Positions 29,864 to 39,231 of a DNA stretch of 64,000 nucleotides are shown here, one piece after another. A program made the translations under genes and the position numbers. A model generated the notes under the pieces. It was not told where the DNA came from and ran no database searches. It saw only the letters and a list, made by a program, of their open reading frames with translations. The stretch is from Staphylococcus sp. M0911 (GTDB lineage Bacteria; Bacillota; Bacilli; Staphylococcales; Staphylococcaceae): contig NZ_CP022881.1 of assembly GCF_003491325.1 (NCBI RefSeq), positions 1,364,001 to 1,428,000 on the forward strand, read 5' to 3'. Within the stretch, counting starts at the first letter, position 1. Each line of letters starts with the position of its first letter.

Positions 29864-29902
29864 CCTCCTAAATTTTGTTAATGCGGGTGTTTAGAAACCG
29901 CT
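29864..29902 (-). promoter_or_regulatory. preQ1-I riboswitch overlapping the ribosome binding site
   Basis: Minus-strand leader. Stem P1 is GCGG...CCGC, its loop holds CTAAA, and an A-rich tail (ATTAACAAAA) ends in TTTAGGAGG. The loop CTAAA can pair with TTTAG to give the H-type pseudoknot typical of class I preQ1 aptamers. The pseudoknot strand runs straight into the AGGAGG ribosome binding site, so ligand binding should block translation. It lies directly before a YhhQ-family gene, a common partner of this riboswitch. Confidence 0.88.
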
Positions 29903-29916
29903 AAAATAACTTAACC

Positions 29917-29945
29917 ATTTTACTCTAAAACAGTATTTTATGCAA
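29917..29945 (-). promoter_or_regulatory. Promoter of the preQ1-controlled transporter gene
   Basis: On the minus strand, TTGCAT (29940-29945) and TAAAAT (29917-29922) are separated by 17 nt. A start about 7 nt downstream would put the whole riboswitch in the transcript. Confidence 0.65.
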
Positions 29946-30174
29946 TCCGTTTTCCAAATCCACGAAACGTTAAATTCTATGAATATTGAAATATCAGAAA
30001 GACAAATTGATTGTTGTTCAATCATGGATAATAAATGCTATAATATCGACATGTGAATTAATGAGTCTAAGACAGTAGATAAGACGAACTTGGCACAAAA
30101 GAAATGTCATATGCGCTACACTAATGTCACGAACTCTTTATTTGCGACATAAAAAAATTCTATAGCTAAAGGGA

Positions 30175-30369
30175 GTGAAGAGTATCCTTACTTATTCCGA
30201 ACAACAAGCTATAAATCAAATTGATCAATTATTGACTACGTATTGTCATCAATGTCCATTAAAGTCGCATATAAGAAAGACTGAAAACAAGACACAGGCA
30301 CATCATTTTTGTATCAATGAATGTTCAATTGGTAAACAAATTAAACAAATAGGAAATGAACTTCAATAG
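30175..30369 (+). CDS. Small zinc-finger protein (C2HC-type)
   Basis: A 64-residue protein with probable zinc ligands C24-x2-C27 and H44-x-C46-x3-C50. It resembles the short 'zinc-finger domain-containing' proteins of Firmicutes (the PF10782 type, from memory). Function unknown. It opens a likely operon with the Nfu_N gene (12-nt gap), cvfC and brxA. The start is uncertain. The GTG at 30175 touches the only good Shine-Dalgarno (AAAGGGAG, 30168-30175), which is too close for that start. An ATC at 30184 would have normal spacing and would remove three residues. Confidence 0.75.
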   Translation: MKSILTYSEQQAINQIDQLLTTYCHQCPLKSHIRKTENKTQAHHFCINECSIGKQIKQIGNELQ

Positions 30370-30381
30370 GAGGTTATTGTT

Positions 30382-30636
30382 ATGGAAATTGTTTCAATCT
30401 CAGAAACACCGAATCACAATACAATGAAAATCACTTTAAACGAAACACGAGAAGACATGAAATCGAATACGTATACATCAGCAGAAGAAGGTCAACCCGA
30501 ATTCATAAATGCCTTATTTGATATCGAAGGTGTGAAATCTATTTTTTATGTCATGGATTTCATTTCAGTTGATAAAGAGGATGAAGCAGATTGGCAAACG
30601 CTAATCCCTCAAATAGAAGATAAATTCAATCAATAA
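30382..30636 (+). CDS. Nfu/NifU N-terminal domain protein
   Basis: An 84-residue protein consisting only of an Nfu N-terminal (Nfu_N) domain: ETPNHNTMK at the start, [20 protein letters not shown] in the middle. The CxxC Fe-S scaffold domain that follows in true Nfu proteins is absent. It is a close paralogue of the first 85 residues of the next gene, cvfC, so the two are probably a tandem duplication. The RBS AGGAGG lies 9 nt upstream of the ATG. A link to Fe-S or redox chemistry is inferred from the domain and from the bacilliredoxin gene in the same operon. Confidence 0.85.
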   Translation: MEIVSISETPNHNTMKITLNETREDMKSNTYTSAEEGQPEFINALFDIEGVKSIFYVMDFISVDKEDEADWQTLIPQIEDKFNQ

Positions 30637-30667
30637 GTAAATCTGATTGCATGGAGGGACAGAGACT

Positions 30668-31783
30668 ATGGAAATTTTACGTGTAGAACCTACACCGAGT
30701 CCTAATACGATGAAAGTCGTCTTGACAGAGAAAAGGCAAGATAATCAATCTAATACTTATATAACCATTAATGATCAACAACCACAATTTATCAATGACT
30801 TATTAGAACTTGATGGTGTGAAGTCCATTTTCTATGTTATGGATTTCTTAGCAATCGATAAACAGCCTAAAGCCGATTGGGAAGACGTCCTACCTTTAAT
30901 TACTTCTACCTTAAATAAGGAAGAACATTCACAACAAGAAACACAACCAGATGAACACTTTGGAGAAGTTAAAGCTGAGGTGTTAATGTTTAAGGGGATA
31001 CCATATCAAATCAAACTATCCACTGGACATGATGAAAAGCGTAAACAATTACCTGAATTTTATGTAGATAGTATGCTTAAAGCTCAAAAAGATAGCGATA
31101 ACGTAGTATTTTTAAGAAAATGGGAAGACTTTGGTATTCGATATGGTGATATCGACGACGTTATGAATGACGTATATGAAGAAACATTAGCACTATATCC
31201 AGAAGAACGAATTCAACAACTCATTACAGAAGCATTAGAAACAGATATTGTCATTCCAGAAAGCCAATATCATCGTGTATCACTTGAAACGTATCAACAA
31301 GCTTCAGACTGGAAAGAAAAATTAAGAATGTTGAAATCATTCCCAACACCGACTTTTGATGATATTCCTTTATTAGACGCTGCATTAAATGAAGAGAAGG
31401 TGCCACTCCGTCGTGAAGCGATTGTGTTATTAGGAATGATTGAAGATCGTCAAATCCTACCATATATATACAAAGGATTACATGATAAAAGTCCAGCAGT
31501 ACGACGTACAGCAGGAGACTGCCTAAGCGATTTAGGATTTAAAGAGGCACTACCAGAAATGGAACAAGCACTTGACGATCCTCAAAAAATCGTTCGTTGG
31601 AGAGCAGCTATGTTTATATTTGATGAAGGAAACGAACAACAATTAGTTAGTCTTAAAGCACATGCCGATGATCCAGCGTATGAAGTAAAATTACAAATCG
31701 AAATGGCCATTTCTAGAATAGAAAAGGGTGATGAAGCACTCGGCTCTGTTTGGAAACAAATTGCGAATAGAAATAAATCCTAA
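30668..31783 (+). CDS. cvfC: Conserved virulence factor C-like protein (Nfu_N plus HEAT-like repeats)
   Basis: 371 residues from the ATG at 30668. I prefer this to a TTG at 30647 because GGAGG lies at 30653-30657, 10 nt before the ATG. The Nfu_N domain (residues 1-85) is paralogous to the preceding gene. A middle region (about 100-190) follows, then HEAT/PBS-lyase-like alpha repeats (about 230-355), recognisable by [27 protein letters not shown] and [12 protein letters not shown]. Such repeats mediate protein contacts. The S. aureus orthologue CvfC was found in a virulence screen and its biochemical role is unclear. It is co-oriented with the Nfu_N gene (31-nt gap) and brxA (25-nt gap). Confidence 0.88.
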   Translation: MEILRVEPTPSPNTMKVVLTEKRQDNQSNTYITINDQQPQFINDLLELDGVKSIFYVMDFLAIDKQPKADWEDVLPLITSTLNKEEHSQQETQPDEHFGEVKAEVLMFKGIPYQIKLSTGHDEKRKQLPEFYVDSMLKAQKDSDNVVFLRKWEDFGIRYGDIDDVMNDVYEETLALYPEERIQQLITEALETDIVIPESQYHRVSLETYQQASDWKEKLRMLKSFPTPTFDDIPLLDAALNEEKVPLRREAIVLLGMIEDRQILPYIYKGLHDKSPAVRRTAGDCLSDLGFKEALPEMEQALDDPQKIVRWRAAMFIFDEGNEQQLVSLKAHADDPAYEVKLQIEMAISRIEKGDEALGSVWKQIANRNKS

Positions 31784-31808
31784 TCAATGAATAAAGGAGA
31801 ATATCAAT

Positions 31809-32252
31809 ATGAATGCATATGAACAATATATGAAAGAACTCGCTCAACAAATGCGTTCTGAACTAACAGATCACCAATTTGAAAGTTTAGAAACGAGTGA
31901 AGCTGTTGAATCATACATGAAACAAGTCAATGATAATGACACAACTTTCGTCGTTATCAACTCTACTTGTGGTTGTGCTGCCGGATTAGCACGACCAGCA
32001 GCCGTTGCAGTTGCAGAACAAAACGAAGCGAAACCAACAAATAAAGTCACTGTATTTGCCGGACAAGATAAAGAAGCAACCGCAACAATGCGTGAATATA
32101 TTCAACAAGTACCATCCAGTCCATCATTTGCATTATTTAAAGGTCAAAATCTAGTCCATTTTATACCAAGAGAGCATATCGAAGGTAGAGATATCAATGA
32201 CATTGCAATGGACTTAAAAGATGCTTTTGATGATCATTGTGACGTAAAATAA
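31809..32252 (+). CDS. brxA: Bacilliredoxin BrxA (YphP/YqiW family)
   Basis: A 147-residue thioredoxin-fold disulfide reductase with the family's C54-G-C56 active site (NSTCGCAAG). Bacilliredoxins remove bacillithiol from S-bacillithiolated proteins after oxidative stress. Length and the motif-rich end ([17 protein letters not shown]) fit the family. I call it brxA rather than brxB because in S. aureus this paralogue sits next to thyA; that is recalled synteny. It has an AAAGGAG RBS and is the last gene of the zinc-finger/Nfu_N/cvfC/brxA run. Confidence 0.93.
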   Translation: MNAYEQYMKELAQQMRSELTDHQFESLETSEAVESYMKQVNDNDTTFVVINSTCGCAAGLARPAAVAVAEQNEAKPTNKVTVFAGQDKEATATMREYIQQVPSSPSFALFKGQNLVHFIPREHIEGRDINDIAMDLKDAFDDHCDVK

Positions 32253-32291
32253 TCAAATTTTATCACATATTAATGATAATTATAGGGTAGT

Positions 32292-32349
32292 AAGAGTAGT
32301 ACAGTTTTCTTAGAACACTTTGAGGTGCGAGGCTGTGCTACTCTTTTTG
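32292..32349 (+). terminator. Probable terminator after brxA
   Basis: Arms at 32292-32304 and 32333-32345 (AGAGTAGTACAG with CTGTGCTACTCT, one G-U pair) enclose about 28 nt. Five T residues end the structure. The loop is long but the position fits. Confidence 0.6.
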
Positions 32350-32503
32350 TATGCTTTTTTGACTAAATAAATTAAATTTTACACATATCTGGCTTACTAC
32401 TTTTTTCAACGATTAAATCTCAGTATAATAAAATTAATGTTAAATGTTGGTAGTCATGCCAAAGATACATCAATACACACTATTAAGAAAGGATGTCATC
32501 ATT

Positions 32504-33460
32504 ATGCTCAATTCATTTGATGCAGCTTACCACGGTCTCTGTGAAGAAATTCTAAAAATAGGAAATCAAAGAGATGATCGTACACATACAGGAACCATTT
32601 CTAAATTTGGACATCAACTAAGATTTGATTTGTCTAAGGGATTTCCATTATTAACCACTAAAAAAGTATCTTTTAAACTCGTGGCAACAGAATTACTATG
32701 GTTTATTAAAGGAGATACAAATATAAAATATCTTCTTCAATATAATAATAATATTTGGAACGAATGGGCTTTTGAAAATTACATCAACTCAGAAGACTAT
32801 CATGGACCAGATATGACAAACTTCGGACATCGTTCTCTACAAGATAGTGAATTTAATGAATTATATAAAGTTGAAATGAAAAAATTCAAAGAAAATATTT
32901 TAAACGATGATACATTTGCGCAAAAATACGGTGATTTGGGCAATGTATATGGTAAACAATGGAGAGATTGGGAAGACAAAGATGGTAATCATGTTGACCA
33001 ACTTAAAACTGTGATTGAACAAATCAAACAACATCCTAATTCAAGACGACATATCGTGTCTGCTTGGAATCCTACTGAGATTGATACTATGGCGTTACCA
33101 CCATGCCATACGATGTTCCAGTTTTACGTACAAGATGGAAAATTAAGTTGTCAATTATATCAACGTAGTGCCGATATCTTCTTAGGCGTACCATTTAATA
33201 TTGCAAGTTATGCATTACTTACTCATCTCATTGCTAAAGAATGTGGCCTCGAAGTTGGTGAATTTATTCATACTTTTGGTGATGCACATATTTATTCTAA
33301 TCACATGGATGCAGTCGAAACACAGTTATCTCGAGATAGTTTCAATCCACCACAAATTAAGATTAATACTGATAAATCAATATTTGATATTAATTACGAA
33401 GACATAGAATTAATCAATTATGAATCACATCCAGCTATCAAAGCACCTATAGCTGTATAG
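32504..33460 (+). CDS. thyA: Thymidylate synthase
   Basis: Methylates dUMP to dTMP with 5,10-methylene-tetrahydrofolate, yielding dihydrofolate that the DHFR encoded next recycles. 318 residues from the ATG at 32504, which has AAAGGA 11 nt upstream; a longer frame from 32444 has no ribosome binding site. Catalytic C201 lies in [12 protein letters not shown]. Other conserved blocks include [29 protein letters not shown] and [16 protein letters not shown] at 32424-32429 may be its -10, but no good -35 is visible. The chromosomal ThyA-DHFR pairing is normal for staphylococci. Confidence 0.98.
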   Translation: MLNSFDAAYHGLCEEILKIGNQRDDRTHTGTISKFGHQLRFDLSKGFPLLTTKKVSFKLVATELLWFIKGDTNIKYLLQYNNNIWNEWAFENYINSEDYHGPDMTNFGHRSLQDSEFNELYKVEMKKFKENILNDDTFAQKYGDLGNVYGKQWRDWEDKDGNHVDQLKTVIEQIKQHPNSRRHIVSAWNPTEIDTMALPPCHTMFQFYVQDGKLSCQLYQRSADIFLGVPFNIASYALLTHLIAKECGLEVGEFIHTFGDAHIYSNHMDAVETQLSRDSFNPPQIKINTDKSIFDINYEDIELINYESHPAIKAPIAV

Positions 33461-33601
33461 TATTTAAAATATTTTTTGTATCTTAGTATAATTATGAGAA
33501 ATTTTTCAATTTTTATCATAAAATTATCAGTATCAACGACGTTATTGTAACGAATTGCATTCAATTTATGTTACATTAAATTTATGAAACTGATGTATTA
33601 A

Positions 33602-34111
<510 letters not shown>

Positions 34112-34123
34112 GAGGAGTTATTT

Positions 34124-34966
34124 ATGGTTAAGCAAGTTATCGTTACGGATTCTACATCAGATTTACCCCAAAGCTATTTAAAGGAGAATTCAATTAATGT
34201 TATACCTTTGAATGTTACGATTGATGGTAAATCATATATTGATCAAATTGAAATTACTTCTGAAGAATATATTGAATATATGGAACAAGATGCTGATGTT
34301 AAGACAAGTCAACCTGCTATCGGTGAATTTATCAACCTATATGAAGAACTTGCAGGAGACGATGTAGAGATTATTAGTATTCACATGTCATCTGGCTTAA
34401 GTGGTACATATAACACTGCATATCAAGCGAGTGAAATGGTAGATGCAAATGTAACAGTCATTGATTCTAAATCAATTTCAAATGGTTTAGCATATCAAAT
34501 TAAACATATTGTTGAATTGATCGAACAAGGTACATCTACAACTGACATTGTAAAAAGCGTTAAAGAATTACAAGAAAACACTAAGTTATTTGTAGTCATT
34601 GGACAATTAAATCAACTGATTAAAGGTGGCCGTGTAAGTAAGACTAAAGGACTTATTGGTAATATCATGAAAATCAAACCAATAGGTACTTTAAATGATG
34701 GCAAATTAGAATTAGTACATAACGCGAGAACTCAAAATACTAGTATTAATTATCTAAAAAAAGAAATTTCAGAATTCATAGAAAATCATAAAATTAAATC
34801 AGTAGGCATCACACATGCAAGTGCATTAGATTTTGTAGATAAAATTAAAAGCACTTTTACAGAAGCATTTAATTGTCAAGATTACGATGTTAATATCACA
34901 ACACCTGTTGTCACGACGCATACAGGAAAAGGTGCTATTGGTTTAGTTGTCGTTCGAGAAAAATAA
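34124..34966 (+). CDS. fakB2: DegV-family fatty acid-binding protein FakB2
   Basis: A 280-residue DegV-fold protein that presents a fatty acid to the kinase FakA for acyl-phosphate formation, feeding exogenous fatty acids into phospholipid synthesis. Family marks: VTDSTSDLP at the N-terminus, [12 protein letters not shown] near residue 90, [12 protein letters not shown] near 168 and [10 protein letters not shown] at the end. I name it FakB2 because the S. aureus FakB2 gene lies beside the DHFR gene; the paralogue FakB1 is elsewhere. RBS GGAGGAG 8 nt upstream of the ATG. Probably co-transcribed with folA. Confidence 0.88.
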   Translation: MVKQVIVTDSTSDLPQSYLKENSINVIPLNVTIDGKSYIDQIEITSEEYIEYMEQDADVKTSQPAIGEFINLYEELAGDDVEIISIHMSSGLSGTYNTAYQASEMVDANVTVIDSKSISNGLAYQIKHIVELIEQGTSTTDIVKSVKELQENTKLFVVIGQLNQLIKGGRVSKTKGLIGNIMKIKPIGTLNDGKLELVHNARTQNTSINYLKKEISEFIENHKIKSVGITHASALDFVDKIKSTFTEAFNCQDYDVNITTPVVTTHTGKGAIGLVVVREK

Positions 34967-35063
34967 TAATCGCTTTCAATGTCTTAAAGCCTTTGAGCGT
35001 TTATCTTTATTTCTAACTAATAATATCGTAAATTATTAACAAGAATAGGAAGGAGGCAATCAA

Positions 35064-35591
35064 ATGGCTTATGCGACATTAGCTGGTGGTTGTTTTTGGT
35101 GTATGGTTAAACCATTCACATCATATCCTGGCATTGAATCAGTAGTCTCTGGATATAGTGGTGGTCATGTAGAAAACCCTACTTACGAACAAGTATGTAC
35201 AAATCAAACAGGACATGTAGAAGCTGTCCAAATTACTTATAATCCAGAAATAACTTCATTCGAAAATATATTAGATGTTTATTTCAAGACATTTGATCCA
35301 ACAGATGATGGCGGTCAATTTTTCGATCGTGGTGAAAGTTATCAACCTGTCATTTTTTATCATGACGATGAACAGCGTAAAGCTGCTATCTTAAAGAAAC
35401 AACAAATTGATGAACAAGGTATATTTAAGAAACCGGTTATCACACCAATCAAACCATATAAAAATTTCTATCCTGCAGAAGATTATCATCAGGATTACTA
35501 TAAGAAGAATCCTACACACTATGAACAATACCAACGTGGTTCAGGCAGAAATGCATTTATAGAAACACATTGGGGGTCTCAACATGATTAA
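35064..35591 (+). CDS. msrA: Peptide methionine-S-sulfoxide reductase MsrA
   Basis: A 175-residue MsrA that reduces the S epimer of methionine sulfoxide in oxidised proteins. The catalytic motif is G-G-C10-F-W-C13. Conserved [17 protein letters not shown] and [12 protein letters not shown] blocks follow. C13 may act in resolving the disulfide. It overlaps msrB by 8 nt (stop at 35589-35591, msrB ATG at 35584), so the pair is translationally coupled. AAGGAGG RBS. Followed by crr and yozE in what looks like one operon. Confidence 0.96.
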   Translation: MAYATLAGGCFWCMVKPFTSYPGIESVVSGYSGGHVENPTYEQVCTNQTGHVEAVQITYNPEITSFENILDVYFKTFDPTDDGGQFFDRGESYQPVIFYHDDEQRKAAILKKQQIDEQGIFKKPVITPIKPYKNFYPAEDYHQDYYKKNPTHYEQYQRGSGRNAFIETHWGSQHD

Positions 35592-36012
35592 AAAGAACAA
35601 AGACGAACTTAATGATATGGAATATCTTGTTACCCAAGAAAATGGTACCGAACCACCATTTCAAAATGAATATTGGAATCATTTTGAAAAAGGTATTTAT
35701 GTAGACAAACTATCAGGCAAACCACTATTTACATCAGAAGAAAAATTCGAATCTGATTGTGGATGGCCAAGTTTTTCAAAAGCCATTGATGATGACGAAA
35801 TCATTGAATTAGTAGATAAAACGTTTGGTATGATTAGAACAGAAGTACGTTCTGAAGATGCCAACAGTCACTTAGGCCATGTGTTTAATGATGGACCAAA
35901 AGAAATGGGTGGATTGAGATATTGCATTAACTCAGCAGCAATTCAATTTATTCCTTATGATAAATTAGAAGAATTAGGTTACGGTGACTTAATACAACAC
36001 TTTGAGAAATAG
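35584..36012 (+). CDS. msrB: Peptide methionine-R-sulfoxide reductase MsrB
   Basis: A 142-residue MsrB, handling the R epimer that MsrA cannot. Catalytic C114 is in [11 protein letters not shown], and C59 in SDCGWPSF is the likely resolving cysteine. The two CxxC pairs that bind zinc in many MsrB proteins are absent ([13 protein letters not shown] at the first site), so this is the non-zinc type. RTEVRS and [11 protein letters not shown] are typical. It starts inside the msrA end and is followed by crr after 12 nt. Confidence 0.96.
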   Translation: MIKKNKDELNDMEYLVTQENGTEPPFQNEYWNHFEKGIYVDKLSGKPLFTSEEKFESDCGWPSFSKAIDDDEIIELVDKTFGMIRTEVRSEDANSHLGHVFNDGPKEMGGLRYCINSAAIQFIPYDKLEELGYGDLIQHFEK

Positions 36013-36024
36013 GAGTGAAATACT

Positions 36025-36525
36025 ATGTTTAAAAAATTATTTGGCAAAGGTAAAGAAGTAGATAAGAATATTCAAATTTATGCACCATTATCAGGAGAAT
36101 ATGTGAAAATCGAGGATATTCCAGATCCTGTATTTGCTCAAAAAATGATGGGTGAAGGCTTTGGTATTAATCCAACTGAAGGTACTGTAGTATCTCCTAT
36201 TGAAGGTAATGTAGATAATGTATTCCCTACAAAACATGCAATTGGATTAAAAGCAGAGAATGGCCTTGAATTATTAGTGCATATCGGGTTAGATACAGTT
36301 CAACTTGATGGAGAAGGCTTTGAAGTACTTGTAGACAGTGGAGATACAGTTAAGGTTGGAGATCCAATTATTAAATTTGATGTTGAATACATTAGAAACA
36401 ACGCAAAATCAGTCATTTCTCCAGTCATTATTACTAACTCTGATCAAACAGCATCAATTCATTTCGAAGATGTCAACGCAGTTGTTAAAGGCGAAACAAA
36501 AGTTATTGATGTAACTATGAACTAA
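36025..36525 (+). CDS. crr: Stand-alone glucose-type PTS EIIA component
   Basis: A 166-residue EIIA-Glc domain protein, a soluble phosphocarrier between HPr and a sugar-specific EIIBC. H86 in [10 protein letters not shown] is the phosphorylated histidine, and H71 (FPTKHAIG) is the partner histidine. VVSPIEG and the DTVxLxGEGF block are standard. No EIIBC gene is nearby, so it must serve permeases elsewhere. Its place after msrA-msrB and 1-nt overlap with yozE imply co-expression with repair functions; that link is inferred. Confidence 0.94.
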   Translation: MFKKLFGKGKEVDKNIQIYAPLSGEYVKIEDIPDPVFAQKMMGEGFGINPTEGTVVSPIEGNVDNVFPTKHAIGLKAENGLELLVHIGLDTVQLDGEGFEVLVDSGDTVKVGDPIIKFDVEYIRNNAKSVISPVIITNSDQTASIHFEDVNAVVKGETKVIDVTMN

Positions 36526-36746
36526 TGAAGAACTATTCATTTTATCAATTTGCTATGACAGTTAGAGGTAGAAAAGATGATAAAGGACGCTTAGCTGAAC
36601 AAATTTTTGAAGATTTAGCATTTCCGCGTCATGAGAATGATTTCAATACTCTGTCTGACTATATAGAAACGCATGGAGATTTTACATTATCTATGTCTGT
36701 GTTTGATGATTTATACGAAGAATACACTGAATGGTTAAAATTTTAG
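36525..36746 (+). CDS. YozE/UPF0346 family protein
   Basis: A 73-residue protein of the YozE family, which has a small SAM-like helical fold and no known biochemical activity. Recognised by [13 protein letters not shown] at the start and [20 protein letters not shown] near the end. Its ATG shares one base with the crr stop codon (TAATG), so translation is coupled. Last gene of the msrA-msrB-crr-yozE run; a long stem-loop follows 14 nt after the stop. Confidence 0.9.
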   Translation: MKNYSFYQFAMTVRGRKDDKGRLAEQIFEDLAFPRHENDFNTLSDYIETHGDFTLSMSVFDDLYEEYTEWLKF

Positions 36747-37147
36747 CATACACATTTTAAGAGGTCGGGACGTAAGCGTTTAAGATTTGAATTGCTTAAA
36801 ATGATAAACAAATATGATAATACCATATTTGTTGAATCGTGATAGCAAATCTTTCAAACCTGCTTTATAGATACCATTGAATCGGTTTCTAGAGCATTAA
36901 ACCTTATTGTCTCAACCTCTTTTCTTTTATACTTTTAAATTGCATCTTAAAATCAATTTATCATGTGCTTTAATCATTGATATTTCAGTTGATTTTCTAA
37001 ATTAATCCATACATACTATAAGTACCTTTTTTGGAAATCAAATTGCTAGTTAAATAAAATGCAACATACTAGAATAATAATGTAATAAAGATGTTTCAAT
37101 GTAAGACATCTATTTGAATGGTCACCATAGATTAAGGGAGTGATTAT
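36747..37147. other. 401-bp intergenic region before ctpA
   Basis: Holds the long stem-loop at 36761-36925, then AT-rich sequence. A possible ctpA promoter is TTGGAA (37031-37036) with TAAAAT (37055-37060), 18 nt apart; this is weak. I see no gene here. Confidence 0.5.
36761..36925 (+). other. Long intergenic stem-loop element ending in a T-rich run
   Basis: Arms 36761-36783 and 36897-36919 pair over 23 positions with about four mismatches (GAGGTCGGGAC with GTCTCAACCTC, then GTTTAA with TTAAAC). They enclose a second perfect 10-bp hairpin (36807-36816 with 36824-36833). TTTTCTTTT follows the right arm. It could end the yozE transcript or be a small structured RNA. Its termini resemble those of the hairpin at 60722-60820. 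Confidence 0.65.
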
Positions 37148-38629
37148 GTGACGAATGATAAAGACGAACAAATCGAACAAGATCAACAAGATTTAAAACA
37201 GCAGAAAACAAAAGATAAAGTTCAAAAGAAAATTCATCTTAAATTATGGCATTTGATTATACTCATTATTGGCATTATTTTGATTACTGTAGCAATTACC
37301 GTTGCAGCTACATTGTTAATCAGTCATCAAATGAGTGGTCTGAATAAGGAACAACGTGCTAATTTACATAAAATTGAATATGTCTATAAAACATTAAATA
37401 AAGATTACTATAAAAATGAAAAATCCGATAAACTTTCTCAAGCGGCAATAGATGGGATGGTCAAGGAATTAAAAGATCCTTATTCAGAGTATATGACCAA
37501 AGAGCAAACCAAATCATTCAATGAAGGTGTGTCTGGTGATTTCGTAGGTATCGGAGCAGAAATGCAAAAGAAAAATGATCAAATCAGTATTACGAGTCCA
37601 ATGAAAGGTTCTCCAGCAGAAAAAGCTGGCATCAAACCAAAAGATGTGGTTACTGAAGTTAATCACAAATCAATTAAAAATAAACCATTAGATGAAGTTG
37701 TAAAAATGGTACGTGGTAAAAAAGGTACCAAAGTCACATTAACGATTAAACGCGGTTCAGTAGAAAAAGATATTGCCATTAAACGTGATACAATCCATGT
37801 TAAAAGTGTTGAATATGAGAAAAAAGACAATGTTGGTGTTATTACAATTAATAAATTCCAAAACAACACATCAGGCGAATTGAAAAATGCGATTAAGAAA
37901 GCGCATAAACAAGGCGTTCGTAACATCGTATTAGATTTACGAAATAACCCTGGAGGATTATTAGACGAAGCAGTTAAAATGGCAAATATATTCATCGATA
38001 AAGACAAAACAGTTGTTCAACTTCAAAAAGGTGATGACAAACAACAGCTTAAAACCGAAAACGATCCTTTAAAAGAAGCCAAAGATATGAAAGTATCTAT
38101 ATTAATCAATGAAGGTTCAGCAAGTGCCTCAGAAGTATTTACTGGCGCCCTCAAAGATTATCATAAAGCTAAAGTATATGGTTCTAAGTCATTTGGTAAA
38201 GGGATTGTACAAACGACACGTGAATTCAACGATGGCTCATTATTAAAATATACTGAAATGAAATGGTTAACACCTGATGGTCATTATATTCACGGTAAAG
38301 GGATTAAACCCGATATTGAAATTGCTACACCTAAGTATCAATCATTAAGCGTGATTCCTAATGATAAAACGTATAAGTTAGGAGATAACAATAAACATGT
38401 CAAAACAATGAAAATTGGTTTAACAGCGCTTGGTTTCAAAGTAGATAATGAAACTAAATCATTTGATACAAGTTTAGAGTCAGCAATTAAAGCCTTCCAA
38501 AAAGACAATGATTTAACTGTTAACGGTGAATTTGATAAAGAAACAAATGATAAGTTCACTCAAAAATTAGTCGAAAAATCAAATAAAAATGATACTGTTT
38601 TAGACCAACTACTTAAGAAGTTAAAATAA
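37148..38629 (+). CDS. ctpA: C-terminal processing protease CtpA (S41A)
   Basis: A 493-residue membrane-anchored serine protease that trims exported proteins. Order: charged N-terminus, one transmembrane helix (about 34-57), a PDZ domain (about 115-200), S41 peptidase core (about 215-400) and a C-terminal peptidoglycan-binding-like helical domain (about 410-480, LGDNNKHVKTM...AIKAFQKDNDL). The likely catalytic dyad is S326 (GSASASE) and K351 (SKSFGKG), 25 residues apart as in known CtpB enzymes. GTG start at 37148 with AAGGGAG 7 nt upstream. Monocistronic by layout. Confidence 0.95.
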   Translation: MTNDKDEQIEQDQQDLKQQKTKDKVQKKIHLKLWHLIILIIGIILITVAITVAATLLISHQMSGLNKEQRANLHKIEYVYKTLNKDYYKNEKSDKLSQAAIDGMVKELKDPYSEYMTKEQTKSFNEGVSGDFVGIGAEMQKKNDQISITSPMKGSPAEKAGIKPKDVVTEVNHKSIKNKPLDEVVKMVRGKKGTKVTLTIKRGSVEKDIAIKRDTIHVKSVEYEKKDNVGVITINKFQNNTSGELKNAIKKAHKQGVRNIVLDLRNNPGGLLDEAVKMANIFIDKDKTVVQLQKGDDKQQLKTENDPLKEAKDMKVSILINEGSASASEVFTGALKDYHKAKVYGSKSFGKGIVQTTREFNDGSLLKYTEMKWLTPDGHYIHGKGIKPDIEIATPKYQSLSVIPNDKTYKLGDNNKHVKTMKIGLTALGFKVDNETKSFDTSLESAIKAFQKDNDLTVNGEFDKETNDKFTQKLVEKSNKNDTVLDQLLKKLK

Positions 38630-38710
38630 GTTTAAAATGATTAAAAAGCGTGAATTTAAAGATGAGAGTATTTAACTAATAAACATAAATACAAAGAGGT
38701 GTTTTAGATT

Positions 38711-39214
38711 ATGATTAGATTAGCAACGAAAAAAGATCTTTCTAGAATTGAAATATTAGTAGAAGAAGCAAAAGAAATAATGGAGAAATTCAACAACAAT
38801 CAATGGGATGATAAATACCCTGTAACTGAACATTTTGAAGAAGATATCGAATCTGAAACACTTTATGTATTAGATGTTGATAATGAAATTTATGGCTTTA
38901 TTGTCATCGACCAAAATCAGTCAGAATGGTATGATGAATTAGAATGGCCAATTGATCGTAAAGGGGCATACGTAATCCATCGATTAGCTGGTTCACAATC
39001 ATATAAAGGTGCAGCAACTGAATTATTCCAATTTGCAGTTGATTTGACAGAAGACCATGGTGTCCATGTCATTTTGACAGATACGTTTGCGCTTAATAAA
39101 CCAGCACAAGGATTATTTGAAAAGTTTGGATTTACTAAAGTGGGCGAAGCCGAAATTGATTACCATCCATTCGATCGTGGTGCACCATTTTACGCATATT
39201 ATAAAAACATATAA
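38711..39214 (+). CDS. GNAT-family N-acetyltransferase
   Basis: A 167-residue single GNAT domain (acetyl-CoA-dependent transferase, substrate unknown). IRLATKKDLSRIEILVEEAK is the usual N-terminal strand-helix. AYVIHRLAGSQSYKGAATELFQFA around residue 95 corresponds to the acetyl-CoA-binding region in a relaxed form, and NKPAQGLFEKFGFTKVGE is the typical C-terminal motif B. It is 17 nt upstream of murG in the same orientation, so co-transcription is likely. Nothing shows a direct role in wall synthesis. Confidence 0.88.
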   Translation: MIRLATKKDLSRIEILVEEAKEIMEKFNNNQWDDKYPVTEHFEEDIESETLYVLDVDNEIYGFIVIDQNQSEWYDELEWPIDRKGAYVIHRLAGSQSYKGAATELFQFAVDLTEDHGVHVILTDTFALNKPAQGLFEKFGFTKVGEAEIDYHPFDRGAPFYAYYKNI

Positions 39215-39231
39215 GAATAGAGGTTATATTT

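Larger units (their letters stand above)
29857..30174. other. Divergent intergenic region with two promoters
   Basis: A 318-bp gene-free stretch. On the minus strand it holds the preQ1 riboswitch and its promoter. On the plus strand an extended -10 element (TGC-TATAAT, 30039-30044, with a weak TTGTTC about 19 nt upstream) would start a leader of about 120 nt before the zinc-finger gene. I found no convincing hairpin-plus-T-run in that leader. Confidence 0.6.

Noticed and set aside
30061-30174. Possible riboswitch in the leader of the zinc-finger gene
   Set aside because: Only a weak 5-bp pairing (ATGTC with GACAT) was found; it fits no known class.
32444-32503. Longer thyA start
   Set aside because: ATG at 32504 has a proper Shine-Dalgarno and gives the normal family length of 318.
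34967-35010. Possible terminator after fakB2
   Set aside because: Only CGCT/AGCG pairs well; the rest mismatches and the T-run is interrupted.
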